Shown here: positions 12,345 to 24,099 of the stretch, piece after piece
How positions within the stretch are numbered: position 1 is the stretch's first letter
Layout of the letters: the number at the start of each line of letters is the position of its first letter
DNA from: Vitellaria paradoxa
Taxonomy: Eukaryota > Streptophyta > Magnoliopsida > Ericales > Sapotaceae
Direction of reading: 5' to 3'
Assembly: GCA_019916065.1 (NCBI GenBank)
Contig: CM034233.1
Span: forward strand, 1,984,001 to 2,048,000
Length of the DNA: 64,000 nt
Position numbers and translations under genes: made by a program
The notes under the pieces: model-generated
Databases searched by the model: none
Told to the model about the DNA's origin: nothing
Seen by the model: only the letters and a program-made list of their open reading frames with translations

Positions 12345-12600
12345 CTAATATTCCGTTTGGTCGTTGTAATCATTAGCCAAATTAATATATTTAAATAGTA
12401 CTTGATTAAATTCATCTTTTTATATTTTAATCTTTTTTTAAATTTTCGAAAGTAAAAATGTCAAATTAATAAAAATAAATTAACAACCTAAAAAAAATCA
12501 CTTTTTTTTCTTTTTCAAACATAAATTTAGTTAATTCTTTTTTAACTAGCTACTAACTAACTAAATTTGTTTTCAAACCAAGCTTAATTTTTGTACTACT
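12345..12600. mobile_element. Diverged relative of MITE 1
   Basis: Begins attccgtttggtcgttg and ends with 'actagctactaactaact...ttttcaaacca'. It contains 'aaaaatgtcaaattaata', the reverse of the interior phrase of the 5211-5533 element. Termini are too diverged to define a target duplication. Confidence 0.5.
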
Positions 12601-12602
12601 CA

Positions 12603-13446
12603 TTGGCTGATGATTTCGAAATCATCAATGTGTTTGGTTGAAGTTGTGCAACCCAGCATGGTTTTGGTATATATATCTAGTTTTTTGAAACTATAAATTT
12701 AATTATTTTATTCCAAAACTTTTGCTACTCAAGCATCCAGAAATTTGAAAATCAAGAAATTAAGTTAAATATATAAGAAAAACGAGTTCAAAAAGCCTTT
12801 GTTGGAGAATTAACCTTCAAATTTCTTGACGTTGCGAACTATGCATTATCAACAACACAATAATAATTAGTATCACAATGTGGGAAATAATTAGAAGATC
12901 GAATATTAAAAATTAACGTGGAAAATCGTTCATGAATGAGAGGTGAAAATTTTCGGATTACGAAAATTATAAAATCTCTACTATGCACAATATTATTACA
13001 AAGAAGACAGTGATAATATATACAATTTATTATTCTTATCATTGCACCACTAATAACAATGGACACCTTTACTTACACTTACGTAATAAAAAAAAAAAAT
13101 TTAATTGCACTTGATGAAAGTCACACTCCTTCTTTCAAACTAATTCTTATGGTTGCTGCACTTATCACAATGAGCACATTTCTAACACATAATGAAGAAT
13201 TTTCACCCATACTTGATGAAGATCATGTTTATGCCTTTAAACTCATTCGAAAATCTTATTCACAATATATCTAAAAGATAAATCTTTTATTATTAGGTTG
13301 AGAAAAGTTTATTTGAAACTGAATGAATAAGCTATCTTCTTCTTTCTAGAAGAATGTCCTAAATTATATGATCTTTTGAATATAGCTCCATGGTAGTTCA
13401 ACCTTAAACAATATTTGGATAGGACTTCAATGATTTTCTAGTTCCA
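12603..13446. other. No gene seen
   Basis: AT-rich intergenic sequence. A 71-codon open frame at 13059-13274 has no recognisable domain and is probably chance. Confidence 0.5.
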
Positions 13447-14618
13447 TTAGATTATGTTTCGTACGTGAAAATGAAATATGATGGAATGAAATAAGAATTG
13501 AAAATGGAATGTATGTAGGAATGGAATGGAATGTTCATTCCATTCATTTGTTTAGTTGCCAACATGAAAATAATAAAAATGATATAAACATTCAAAATTT
13601 CATAATTTGATTACATATTTTAAATATAATGAAATATAATAAAAATTAGTAACATTAATTTTTAAAAAACTATAAAAATAAACTTTATTTTTGGATCACA
13701 AATTTGAGTTAAAAAAAAAAGGTTCAGGGGTAAAACGATCATTTTAAATTCAAGTTTGAATTGGTTCAAAATTTTCTTAACTATTAAGAAATATGTTAAT
13801 AAATATTTTTTAGTCTTTTCAAATGCCTAAAATATAACTTTGGCCCAAAAACGAGCTCAGGGGCAAAATAGTAATTTTATAGTCTGAATTCATATTGAGT
13901 TTAAATTTGTTTAACTATTAAAAATATATCAAAGATATTTTTTGAACTTTTTGAGCAACTTAGAATGCGAATTTGAACAAAAAAGATCCACAGATAAAAT
14001 CATCATTTTATAATTTGAGTTCAAATTGAGATTAAATTTTTCTAGTTATTAAAAAATACATCGATAGATAATTTTTAACCTTTTGAAAAACTCAAAATAA
14101 AAATTTAGACAAAAAATGAACCCAGGGATAAAATGATTATTTTACAACTCGAGTTTAGATTAAATCAAAATTTGTTTAGTTTTAAGTAATATGAATGAAT
14201 ATTTTTATTAGCCTTTCGTAAGTCTAAAATATGGATTTGGAAAAAAAAAAAAGACCTAAGTTAAAACAGTCATTTTACTGTTTGAGTTCAAATCTAGTTC
14301 GAAAATAATATTAAAGAATATAAAGGGGTCATTTTGCAATCCAAACGAGTAATTGAGAGAATTTTTTTTATTGTAAAGTAGTTTCTTGATTTTTAATTTT
14401 ATTTTTTTAAATTTTTGGATCCAATTTTAATTGCAATGGAATGGTCATTCCATCACTTAAATTGTAGAATGCCTTTTTTTTTTTTTCCACTTCATGTGAG
14501 AATAGCTATTCCCATGGAACAATATTTCAACTTAATTTTTTTATGCCAAACATGAAGATAGACTAAAGCGAGAATGGATTGCATTTCATTTCATTTTTAC
14601 GTGCCAAACATAACCTTA
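13447..14618. mobile_element. 1.17-kb PIF/Harbinger-type non-autonomous element with internal tandem repeats
   Basis: Element 13450-14615 has ends GATTATGTTTCGTACGTGA / ACGTGCCAAACATAACC, flanked by TTA at 13447-13449 and 14616-14618. A 'tggaatggaatgttcattcc' palindromic word sits near each end. The core (about 13690-14300) holds four to five diverged direct units of about 130 bp, each with a 'ggcaaaatagtaattttatagt'-like phrase and a 'ttaactattaaaaatat' phrase. No transposase frame. Confidence 0.8.
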
Positions 14619-15774
14619 GTGATAGAACTATTTCCTTTTGAGGTTTTCAACCTCCTTGGACATTATAAAATATTTTTATAATTAATTTCAGTCATCCAAC
14701 ATCTATATAATAAAACACATCTTATGATGGGACATTTATCCTACATGCCCGGTAAGTACTTAAGGGGATAGCTAGTAATGTGGCAAGGGCTTGACACGCT
14801 AAGGGAATTACGAGGATCTGTCCGACATTAGCTCGCGTGCCTTTAGGCACCGAATCTATCTAATGTTTAGATAATTCCCAATGGTAGTTTAAACCACCTT
14901 AAAATAATCTTAAATAGCATCCTATGATAGTCTCAATATTTTCTTGCAATCATTATGCCTTTAATCCAAAGAGGGTTATAGTATTTTTTAATGAGTATCT
15001 ATTGAGTTTTCGCGAAGAATGGTATTTTTGACTTTTACGAGTCTCTGAAATAGTGTTGCTTCAATCATATACTTTATGACATTCTAACTAGCCAATATTT
15101 AAAAATATAAAATTGAATTCATTATTTTATTTATTAATTTACCATTTGCAAATGTAAGATTTAATTATAGGTTTTATTTAATCACATAAGAGAAGAAAGA
15201 GATAACTATTTATTCATTAAATTATTATTCTTTAAGAAATAACTAATACACTACCTGTTTTGCATATATGGCAATTTCAACATCGCGTTCTCCATATTAT
15301 GCAAACAAACAAGCGAAAATCATTAATATTAATTCCAATGCTCCATTAGAAACATATGAAGGACGAATATTTTGTCATAATATATAATATCAATTACTAT
15401 TTTTTAAATAAATATATTTTTTAGACACTTTAAGATATATGTTGTCTTATTCAATTGTTTTATCATTTTTTAAATATATGATTAACAAATCTAAATTTGT
15501 ATAACCGAAACACTTCAAAATTTTTATTTTAATATTTTATTTTTTTAATATGTTGAATTATTGAATCAATTAATATTTTTATTTTCATTTTTTTTGGGTA
15601 AAAATTATTTATATTTGTGTTCAAAGTTGTATATTTTCCCTTTTTCTATATCTGTATTTGCATATTATTTCAAAATCATACAACGGCCTAATAAATAACC
15701 AGTTTTTGAAAATACAAAAATACTATAAAACGTGTCTTTACCTTAGCAAACAGTATCACGTATCTTCTAGCTTC
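14619..15774. other. No gene seen
   Basis: AT-rich intergenic sequence with no open frame of note and no repeat I can match elsewhere in the window. Confidence 0.5.
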
Positions 15775-16135
15775 TTATAGTACCGAATGAGGCTTCATTT
15801 CAATGACTTCCAGTACACTTCTTGCCTCTTCGATCTTTTTTTGTTAGAAATATATGACTGTATAATCTCAAGAAATCCCAAAAACAGGGGAAAAAAAATA
15901 AAAATCTGCAACGGCGTGAGCAACATATGTTTTCAATAGTCATATATATCCACCACAAAATATCATATATAGGTGTAGATATTTTTCTTGCCCCAGTTAG
16001 TGTTATTCTGGTGGCTGATGTGGTTACCAGAATAATAATGCTCCATTAATAACTCCTTACACTAATTAAGGTTTATAAAAAGTAATAATTATGTAAATTA
16101 CCATAATTAAGTTTGAATTACATTTAAAAAGACAA
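15775..16135. repeat. Dispersed segment shared with 55270-56035
   Basis: Both copies carry 'cttcatttcaatgacttccagtac', 'gaaatatatgactgtataatctcaagaaat' and 'ggtggctgatgtggttac', in the same order and orientation. The right-hand copy has extra inserted sequence. This links the SRC2 side of the window to the 46-56 kb duplication block. Confidence 0.8.
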
Positions 16136-16177
16136 ATGTAATTAATAAGGAACAGGAGTTACAGGACAAGTCAAACG

Positions 16178-17381
16178 GAGACATTTAGGGATGTAAACGG
16201 TAGAGTACATGTCTAATTAGTCAATTCTATTTTTAAATTCGTTTTTTTTTTAACTTATTATTACTATCCTAAACCCGTTTATTTTTTTAGTTAGAATTTC
16301 AAATTCATCCCATCTCAAACTCGTAAAACCTACCTCAAACTCGCAAATTTGTTTATATTCAATTAATCAAATTACTATTATGTACCGTTAGATATCTAAT
16401 TTGAGATAAAAAAATAAAAAAGAAAAATTATTTATCTAATGTGAAATAAAAATATATGAAAAAATACACTCCAACCAATTTTAATTCATACGTAGACACA
16501 CCATCAAAGAAAAATAAAAAAGAAAAAAAAAACATTCAAGTCATATCAAATGGAACAGTTTGACAGTAAATTTAATTGTTTATTTTATTTGAATTATAGT
16601 CGGACAATTTGACAGTGATTCAAAAGGTCTGCTACTTGTGCTTTTGGAAATGTCAAAAGATTGAGAGTTATAACAAAAAGTTTGGATACAATGACAAACA
16701 TGACCGAAGACCTTGCCTCGGTTTGCTGCTTGTATTTTTGTTTTTATTGCTTTGGTACACGTTGTACAGGTAAATTCATGATTTCAATGCATGTAGGAGA
16801 TGGATGGGCTAGCTCCTTTGACACCAAGGTTGGAGAATTCTTGTTGTTCTATTAGCAATCGAAGCTATAAGTGCTTGTAAAAAGAAATTGACAATGCGTA
16901 GAGTCTTTGAAAGAAATATTTCAAAATAAATCAATCCCTTTCCGGCCTCCCAAAAAAAAGAAAAAAAGTTCTTCATCTGCAGCATAAAAAATTACAATAA
17001 TGTTACAAGTCCAACTAAACACATTAATTAGAATCACCATCGTTGAAAATGAGAAAGGATTAAGCTTCTTTGTATGATCAGATTAGGAATAACCCAACCG
17101 ACACAAACACACACACACACACACCCATATAGAGAGAGAGATAATTGAGTCCTTAAAGGGCGGCCGCTGGTTGGAGATTTAGAGAAAATAATAATGCCTA
17201 TCGACGATTGCAGTAGCACGATTGCAAGCGACAAGAGAGAAGATTGAAGGAGGTTTGATTATCAAATTTAGGAGTTGTGACTACTAATATATCACATTAT
17301 ATATTGGGGCAAAAATAAGTGAAATTCTATAAATGACCTTAGCTTAAGAATTTCAAAAATTTTATTTTAGAGATAAAATTG

Positions 17382-17413
<32 letters not shown>

Positions 17414-17681
17414 ATTTTATTAAACAGGTATTCTACAAGTATCAGGTATCAAGTACCCTATAAGTATAAATGAGTATCGGGTATCAAGTGCCGTATAAGT
17501 ATAAATGGGTATCGGATATCGGGTACCTTATAGGCTAATTCCAAACTCGTCCCAAGCCCGCACGGCTAGGTCTTAAATTTTAATTCCAATCCCATTAGGG
17601 TATTTCTCAACCAATTTTTATCAGATTCGATCAAGTCAAGTACTCTCGTGTACCTGTCTTATTGACATTTCTAGTGACATT
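16178..17681. mobile_element. 1.49-kb hAT-type non-autonomous element
   Basis: Element 16186-17673 starts TAGGGATGTAAACGG and ends ATTGACATTTCTA (inverted: TAGAAATGTCAAT). It is flanked by 8-bp GAGACATT (16178-16185) and GTGACATT (17674-17681), with one mismatch. The 8-bp duplication and TAG-type ends fit hAT. Inside, 17425-17530 has roughly 34-bp direct repeats around 'gtatcaagtaccctataagta'. No transposase is visible. Confidence 0.72.
17103..17142. repeat. (CA)n and (GA)n microsatellites
   Basis: An ACAC run at about 17103-17125, followed by an AGAG run at about 17132-17141, inside the hAT-type element. Confidence 0.85.
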
Positions 17682-18850
17682 TAGATGAAATTGAAATGAT
17701 ACTGAGAAAATTAAGATGGAAGATTAAGATGCTCTATAAGGATGACACAAACAACTCAAAAAATGGTCCAAATTTCTCTTCATTGCCAAAAAAAGAAAAA
17801 AAAAAAAAAGAAAATCATAGGACAATAAGCAATGAGGAAGAGTATATGAATGCATCTCTCTGGATTTTGACATCAGTTAATACAATGACATTAGTCATTC
17901 TACTTACCAAAAAAAAAAAAAAAAGAAGACATTAGTCATTTATTCTGGCTAGAAATGGACTATTTTGTCTTGTCCACGAAATTAGTAAAAGTATTGCTAA
18001 TGCAACTTGCATGAGTAATAATCAGACTTGGACAAGCTGCTATTAATTAAATTAGGTTTTCATTCTATTAACGAATGAGGACGTCCAAGTTCCATGAGGT
18101 ACTAGAATATATATATATATATCTCACAAAAGTCACTAATATTAATTAATTTCAAAGGGGACCCATCAATTTTTCCATAATATACATATATAGATATGTC
18201 CATTCCTAGAGCATCATATGCAAATATACAGATTAATTAAAAATTGTCTCGTTAAAAAAAATGGTTAATTTCCAGCGATGTCTGTTTATTTGACAGTAAA
18301 TGAAGTGAACATTGGCTAAAAATTTTCAAGTAATTAGATACAAAAATGTAAAAATAAAAAGAAAAAATAGTGAAGTTTAAAAAAAAAAGAAGTAGAACTT
18401 ATTGCGGGTGCACAGAGATATTATTTTTGAGATGTAGTATCATTACTTGCACTATTCTCCCATAACAAATGTCATATCTATCGCTGTATTAATTTGCTGT
18501 ATTGAACTCTTAATTTGATGCAGACTAGTTATCGATGATTATAAAAATAATGATACTCTAGTAGTAATAAATTTTCTTCCTTACACCAAGGTTTATGCTT
18601 CTTATATACATAGCTAATTAATTAAGGAGCTGCATAATAGTATTTTGCTATATATCTATCAATCATATTGGACTATAAATTACCATACAATTTGGATTGT
18701 ACTCAAAAAGAGAAATATGACGAGATATAAAAGGGTTGACAAGGAATGAAGGACTTCACTCGAAAGTCTTCTTAATTTCTTGTATCTATGATTCTATATT
18801 TGTGCATCGATGAATTAATCTATGGTCATACTAATCCACGAGTGAACAAA
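17682..18850. other. No gene seen
   Basis: AT-rich intergenic DNA downstream of the first SRC2-like gene. It has two A-runs (near 17795 and 17910) and a short TA run near 18107-18122. A 79-codon Lys-rich frame at 17696 is low-complexity and not credited. Confidence 0.5.
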
Positions 18851-18969
18851 CTGAGAATAAAAATATAGTAATTAATTAAAATGACTCCAAATACAACATG
18901 CCTTTTAGTTTCTTTCAATCTAGCTAATGGTATCAAAGACATACATATGTAGACTGTAATTAATTATAA

Positions 18970-19542
18970 TTAGCTTTGGCAAGCATAGTCTACAACACAA
19001 TCATCATTAGAACCAAGGAAAATGGGAATATCGAATCCAAGCAAGAAAATAGCAGTTACACGAAGTAAAATCGCTGTCCCATTCTTCGGCAGTCCCTTCC
19101 ACAAGGCTGCTTTTTTAATAATAACTTTTTCCCTAAACATGCACGAAAGTTTCACCTCTCCCTCCGAGATTGCAGAACCCTTTTGCACATTGCAAGTCAA
19201 TATGGCGCCGCCTCCTCCTCCGTTTGCCTGCCCCTGATCGTAGAATTGTTTGATTGAGGTGTGCACCTCACCAATGTATCGGTCTCCGAGCATGCGTTTA
19301 CAGTACAACCTGACGACAAGCATCACCCCTTGTTGATGCAGCGCTAGCTCAGCGACGGTGTATTTGATGGTGCAGTTCCAGGCAGGGTTGATCTCGTTTT
19401 GCTTGTCGACGGGAGTTCGCCGCTCCGTTTTGTGGTGGTCGGCGATTGAGACCACCGCGTATACTTTCATCCGGAATATCTCCCGAACATCCTCGAGATC
19501 ACTAGCTGAAATAAGGTCGATCTCAATCCTCCAGCACTCCAT
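18970..19542 (-). CDS. SRC2-like C2-domain protein 1
   Basis: Single-exon gene, 190 residues. The start MECWRIEIDLISASDLEDV is the standard opening of the plant SRC2/BAP-like C2 family, whose C2 domain binds membranes. The C2 fold spans about residues 5-125: MKVYAVVSI (25-33), NPAWNCTIKY, then VVRLYCKRMLGDRYIGEV. In many C2 domains the position in MKVYAVV is Asp (a calcium ligand); here it is Lys, so calcium binding may be reduced (inference). A Gly-rich linker follows, then a hydrophobic stretch at about 158-178 (AILLRVTAIFLLGF) that could insert in a membrane. It ends VVDYACQS. A paralogue lies at 25692-26264 and a 3' relic near 24105-24250. A TATA box lies about 100 bp upstream of the ATG. 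Confidence 0.9.
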   Translation of the reverse strand: MECWRIEIDLISASDLEDVREIFRMKVYAVVSIADHHKTERRTPVDKQNEINPAWNCTIKYTVAELALHQQGVMLVVRLYCKRMLGDRYIGEVHTSIKQFYDQGQANGGGGGAILTCNVQKGSAISEGEVKLSCMFREKVIIKKAALWKGLPKNGTAILLRVTAIFLLGFDIPIFLGSNDDCVVDYACQS

Positions 19543-19640
19543 ACCGCTATTATTTCGTTAATGCTTTTGTGTTTTTGAGAGGTAAAGTTGAAGAAGCTAC
19601 AGATGGCAGAATTATTGCAGTTGGGTCTAATTAAATATGT

Positions 19641-19647
19641 TTATATA
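19641..19647 (-). promoter_or_regulatory. TATA box of SRC2-like gene 1
   Basis: On the gene strand it reads TATATAA, about 100 bp before the ATG at 19542. The region between this box and the ATG is conserved with gene 2 (GCAATAATTCT..., CTCAAAAACACAAAAGCATT), which supports a shared promoter. Confidence 0.65.
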
Positions 19648-19659
19648 ATAGAATAAAAT

Positions 19660-20936
19660 GTTTTTTTTAAAATGTCTCGATCACAAATTAAAATTTAACG
19701 GTTAAAAATTATTTTTTTTCATTTAACGACTGAAATTATTTTTATATTTTTAACCTCCAGATCAATTCTTATTTTTGTGGACTTACTATCATCTATCTCA
19801 CAAAATAATTTGAATATTTTAAATTTTATCATATTTCAAAAATAAAGATATATATAAATCAAAACTGTTAATTTAAATTCCGTCTAAATATAATTTTTAG
19901 AATATTAAACTTTTCAAATTAAGACATTATAATTTGTGTTTTCTTTAATAGTATTTATCAAAAATTAATTTGAAGAGAGAGATCAAAATATATATAATAA
20001 CTGTTAGGAGTTAAAGTTTTGAAAAAAAAATTTAAAATCGATGCATTATCATAATTTATTTACCTATGCTTTATCATAATTTTTTTTTCTTGTAACTTTT
20101 TATTTAAATTTTTAGTTATATAAATTTCTTAATACTAATTTTATCCAGAATATCATGTGTATGGTTATTGCTAGGGTATATATATATATATATATATAGC
20201 CAAAGCAATGTATACCAATTAAGAACGTTTATAAGTTAGTCCCATGACTGCTTCATTGAATTGAACTTTCCTGAAGTTTGCTCAAAGGTTGATAAGTCAA
20301 AGTAACTACGAGGTTCGATTTTGGGTGGTACAAAATTTAGTGGACCTAATAATTGATCCAAGAACTACGTAACAGTTCCAGTGACATAGAAATCCAACAT
20401 TACCATTGACCCAAGAACTACTACGTACTTGACTTGGTAATCCAATACCTTCGAGAAATTCTAGAAAATTAATTAATACAGATACTTTGCTTTGAAGTGT
20501 TAAAAAAAGAATCGTTACAGTATATTTAAAGTAATAAAAAGTGAGATAAATTATAATTTTATAAATTATATAATAAAATAAAAAGTAAATATTTTTTAAA
20601 ATTTTTAAAAATTTTTAACATTTTATTCCATGTCAAACGCATCCTTGATTATTCCAAGTTTCCACTTACAGATTAAGTAAAGCCAATCGTTGCTAACTCT
20701 TTCTTTATCTTTTAGGGTCACTGTGGAGCTTCCTCTCTTTTTTTTTTTTTTTTTTTTATAGAGGGGCTGAAGTGTAAAATGCGGGAGTGAAGCAAAAATA
20801 TCAACAGTAATAATTTAATTAAAATAAATTTAATTGAATTAATAAATATTGATTAAATCATATGACTGTTAATATCTTTCCCTTAGTTTATGTAGGGCTT
20901 TGCACTTCAACCCCTCCATCCATTTTTTTTTTTAAG
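19660..20936. other. 5' flank of SRC2-like gene 1, no gene seen
   Basis: AT-rich upstream region with a TA run at about 20177-20198 and a T-run at about 20740-20758. I see no further element with definable ends. Confidence 0.5.
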
Positions 20937-21113
20937 ATTTTAATTTGATCTACTTTTTTTTCTGAAATTTATAACAAAAATAAAATAAATCAAACACAAA
21001 ATATCTATTAAAATTACATAATTAACTCTAAAATTACAATAAATCAAAATATATCTATATAATGTTAAAAAATAGCACGTGTGTATATATTTTTCTAAAA
21101 GAATTTGCGTACG

Positions 21114-21149
<36 letters not shown>

Positions 21150-21340
21150 TGTATCTATGTATGTATGTATATAGATATGCCTAACTAGAAGATTTCTGCA
21201 AAATTGGCATGGTGAGCCCCTAAAACAAGATGAGTGGTTACACTTTTTACGCAAAATAAAGTGAATTAGAAATCTTATAAAACCCAAAAAAAGTAAAAAC
21301 AATAGAAAAATTAAAGCCTTCATTTTAAGATATAATGGCT
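20937..21340. repeat. Repeat U, copy 1 (5' part)
   Basis: A unit starting near gatctacttttttt, with a (TA)n tract, 'cctaactagaagatttctgc', 'catggtgagcccctaaaaca' and 'cattttaagatat', occurs four times: here, about 24250-24600, about 47490-47930 and about 54165-54540. The second part ('ggtagcctaacaagctgtaatgc', 'gaggtcccactcaaaagga', 'gcacggtacctacccacaat') follows in each. In this copy it is split by three insertions and resumes at 22078-22129 and 23499-23635. Confidence 0.88.
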
Positions 21341-21720
21341 GCATTTATTTGAGGGGATTGGATGATGGGGGATAAATAATACTATAGATACTATATGAGA
21401 CTGGATAAAAGATGGAATTAATTTTTTGTGTGAAATTATTTTTTTTTATGTTTGGTGGGTGGGATAAAAGATGTGATTTGATATATGATGTGATAGAAAA
21501 TAATTTTAAACTTTTAAATCTTAAAGAGAAACAAATCCAAAAATGAGATATTAATAATACCACCACCCACTCGAATAACTCATCCCGCAATTTGTCGGAT
21601 CACCCATCCCATCTCACTCTCATAGTCCCTTGGTCAAATAACAAAACAAACATAATATTTGTGGGGCCCACGGATGAGGGCATCCAATCCCACCTTCTTA
21701 TTCGGTAAACAAACTAGCCC
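21341..21720. mobile_element. Insertion in repeat U copy 1, MITE-like
   Basis: About 375 bp absent from the other U copies. It begins ATGGCTGCATTTATTTGAGG and ends ACCGAATAAG-like when inverted (GGTAAACAAACTAGCC). The ends are weakly inverted (GGCTGCATTTATTTG / GGCTAGTTTGTTTAC). The target duplication cannot be fixed. Confidence 0.55.
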
Positions 21721-21733
21721 TATTCTCCTTGCA

Positions 21734-22068
21734 AAAAAAAAAAAAAAAGGATTTAACCTCGAGAGATTCACTCCCTAGGCCAAACCCCTAGAGAGTGAAT
21801 CTCTTTTGGTTTGTGCCACACATACCGGCCCCTCAACATGTATAGCGGTCAATCGCGAACTCGCGTAGCGGCGGGGAGTCGGACCCACACCCAAGAACTG
21901 GATACGGTTCGTCCAGCCAAGGAGGCCCGTCCTACCAACCTTTACTACGCTTTGCGCCCGGGAGGCTGGCCCCAAGTTTTTGCTAGAGAGGAGACTTGAA
22001 CTTGAGACCTTGGGGTGGTAAGCCCCTAAATCCCAGTTCAAGACCATCCCATCTAACCCCTTGGGGTT
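21734..22068 (-). mobile_element. tRNA-type SINE with 15-bp target duplication
   Basis: Flanked by CCTATTCTCCTTGCA at 21719-21733 and 22069-22083. On the minus strand it starts with a tRNA-like head; a B-box-like word GGTCTCAAGTTCAAGTCTC lies at 22009-21991. It has a GC-rich body and ends in a T-run (A-run on the plus strand, 21734-21748). Oligo-T-ended, tRNA-derived SINEs are known in plants (Au/p-SINE type). Assigning a named family would need a search. Confidence 0.82.
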
Positions 22069-22116
22069 CCTATTCTCCTTGCAAGGTAGCCTAACAAGCT
22101 GTAATGCATGAGATAT

Positions 22117-23511
22117 AAAAATATCATATTGAGGGGCCTGAAGTTACTCTTAAGCTTTAGGGACTTAAAGTTAAATCTCAGCCGCTCAATTATTATGAGC
22201 TTGATCTGACCCTTCAATTTCAAAATTCATTTTTCACCTTTAAAGTGAGGTAAAACAGTTTATTGAGAAAACATTAAATGATGAATTGAATGGAAGAAAG
22301 AGAAAAGAAACAAAAGAAAAACTAAACATAAATAAAGATAATAATTAAATATAAATAAAGATATAGTAAATTTTTAATTATTTTTGTTTTTAAAAAATAA
22401 TTAAATTTATATTAAAGATAAATAAAAATATAGTAATTTTTTAATTATTTTATTTTTAAAGGTATATTGAAATTTATGTATATTAATTTAAAATTTTAAT
22501 TATTTATTTATCTTTAGCTGTTATCCTTATTTAGTTGTTCAGTTGTAAATCTTAGTCTGACAAAAAAGTTATTATATCTCTATTTATCTTTAATATAAAT
22601 TAACATATTTTTAAAAAGTAAAAATAATTAAAATTTATTATTTTTATTTATTTTTAATTGTTATCTTTATTTATCTTTAGTTGCTATATCCTTATTTATT
22701 TTAAATTTGTAACAGTAAAAATATGATAAGAAAAAATAAATAAAGATAACAATAAAAGATAAATAAAAATAAAAAATTTTAATTATTTTTACTTATTAAA
22801 AATATGTAAATTTATATTAAAGATAAATAAAAATATAATAAATTTTTTGTTAAACTAAGATTTACAACTAAATTATGTCATTATTTACTTTCGATTTGTA
22901 ATAGTAAGATTATGGCAAATAAAGACAAATGAAGATAACAACTAAAAAATAAATAATAAATAATAAATTTTAATTATTTTTACTTTTTAAAAATATGTTA
23001 ATTTATATTAAATATAAATAGAGATATAATAATTTTTTTGTCAGACTAAGATTTACAACTAAACAACTAAATAAAGATAACAGCTAAAGATAAATAAATA
23101 ATTAAAATTTTAAATTAATATACATATATTTTGACATAACTTTAAAAATAAAATAATTAAAAAATTACTATATTTTTATTTATCTTTAATATAAATTTAA
23201 TTATTTTTAAAAAATAAAAATAATTAAAAATTTACCATATCTTTATTTATATTTAGTTATTATCTTTGTTTATGTTTAGTTTTTCTTTTTTTTCTTTTCT
23301 CTTTCATCATTTAAAATTTTCTCTTTTTTCTATTCAATTCATCATTTAATATTTTTCCAATTGACTGTTTTACCCCATTTTAAAAGTGAAAAAGGAATTT
23401 TGAAATTGAAGGATCAGATCAAACTCATATTAATTGAGCGGCTGAAATTTAACTTTAGGTCCCTAAAGTTTAAAAGTAACTACCGACCTCCTCAATCCAA
23501 AAATATCATAT
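22117..23511. mobile_element. 1.37-kb foldback (long terminal inverted repeat) element, MULE-type
   Basis: The element occupies about 22130-23498. The left arm ttgaggggcctgaagttact pairs with the right arm agtaactaccgacctcctcaa. Pairing continues inward through 'tttagggacttaaagttaaa', 'cagccgctcaatt', 'aattaaatttatattaaag' and beyond, so almost the whole element is an imperfect palindrome. It is flanked by AAAAATATCATAT (22117-22129 and 23499-23511). The true duplication may be 9-11 bp, as in Mutator-like elements. It sits inside repeat U copy 1. No coding frame. Confidence 0.85.
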
Positions 23512-23635
23512 AACAATTAATGAGGTCCCACTCAAAAGGACAATAATGTTGTAATACGACATTTTCCAAGAGCCAAGATGCACGGAAGCTACCCACAATT
23601 TGCCACATTTAATTAATACATGAAGTGAACTTTGA

Positions 23636-23791
23636 GGTTGTTTGGAGTAAGAAAAAATGAGATAAATTGTAGTTTGGAGAGAGTTCGTAATACGTGCAGT
23701 GAGAGAAAAAAGTTGATGTGATATAAAGTTAATAGAGATTTATAGAGATTTTTGGAATTTTTTCTCAAATCATGGCAAACCAAACGGGGCC
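23636..23791. mobile_element. MITE family M2 copy
   Basis: About 155 bp from AGGTTGTTTGGAGTAAG to CAAACCAAACGGGGCCA, absent at the matching point of U copy 2 (near 24915). Internal words: 'gagttcgtaatacgtgcagtgagag' and 'tagagatttatagagattttt'. Other copies are at 52726-52893 and, in reverse, at 48228-48388. Confidence 0.8.
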
Positions 23792-23904
23792 AGTTGTCAA
23801 AAGAAATAAAAAAAAAATCAGTACTAATGTGATGTTAAAATAACACATAATTAAATTTAATTAAAAAAATTTAAAATTTTTAAAAAATTTTTGGAACACC
23901 AAAC

Positions 23905-24075
23905 GACAAGTTTCTGGGATTGGAAGGTGATCCAAAAAAAAAAAAAAATAGTATTACGCGGTTTGTGCCTTTTTTTTTTTTTTTTACAAGTTTATACAAC
24001 ACCAAACACACAAAGTACGAGACACTAACTTTTACAAGTTTATACAAATTTTTACAATTCTCAACACACCCACAT
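23905..24075. repeat. Dispersed phrase plus MITE M1 (reverse)
   Basis: The 'aagtttctgggattggaaggtgatccaaaaa' word and 'tagtattacgcggtt' occur here and near 25030, 51890 and 55205. They are followed here by an M1 copy in reverse (acaacaccaaacacacaaag ... ctcaacacaccc). Confidence 0.65.
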
Positions 24076-24099
24076 GGGCATGCTAATCCATAAGCGAAC

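Noticed and set aside
13059..13274. 71-codon frame as a small gene
   Set aside because: A/T-driven, no motif, no promoter or paralogue seen.
22300..23350. CRISPR-like or satellite array in the A/T-rich repeats
   Set aside because: The repeated words come from two inverted arms of a foldback element, not from regularly spaced direct repeats.
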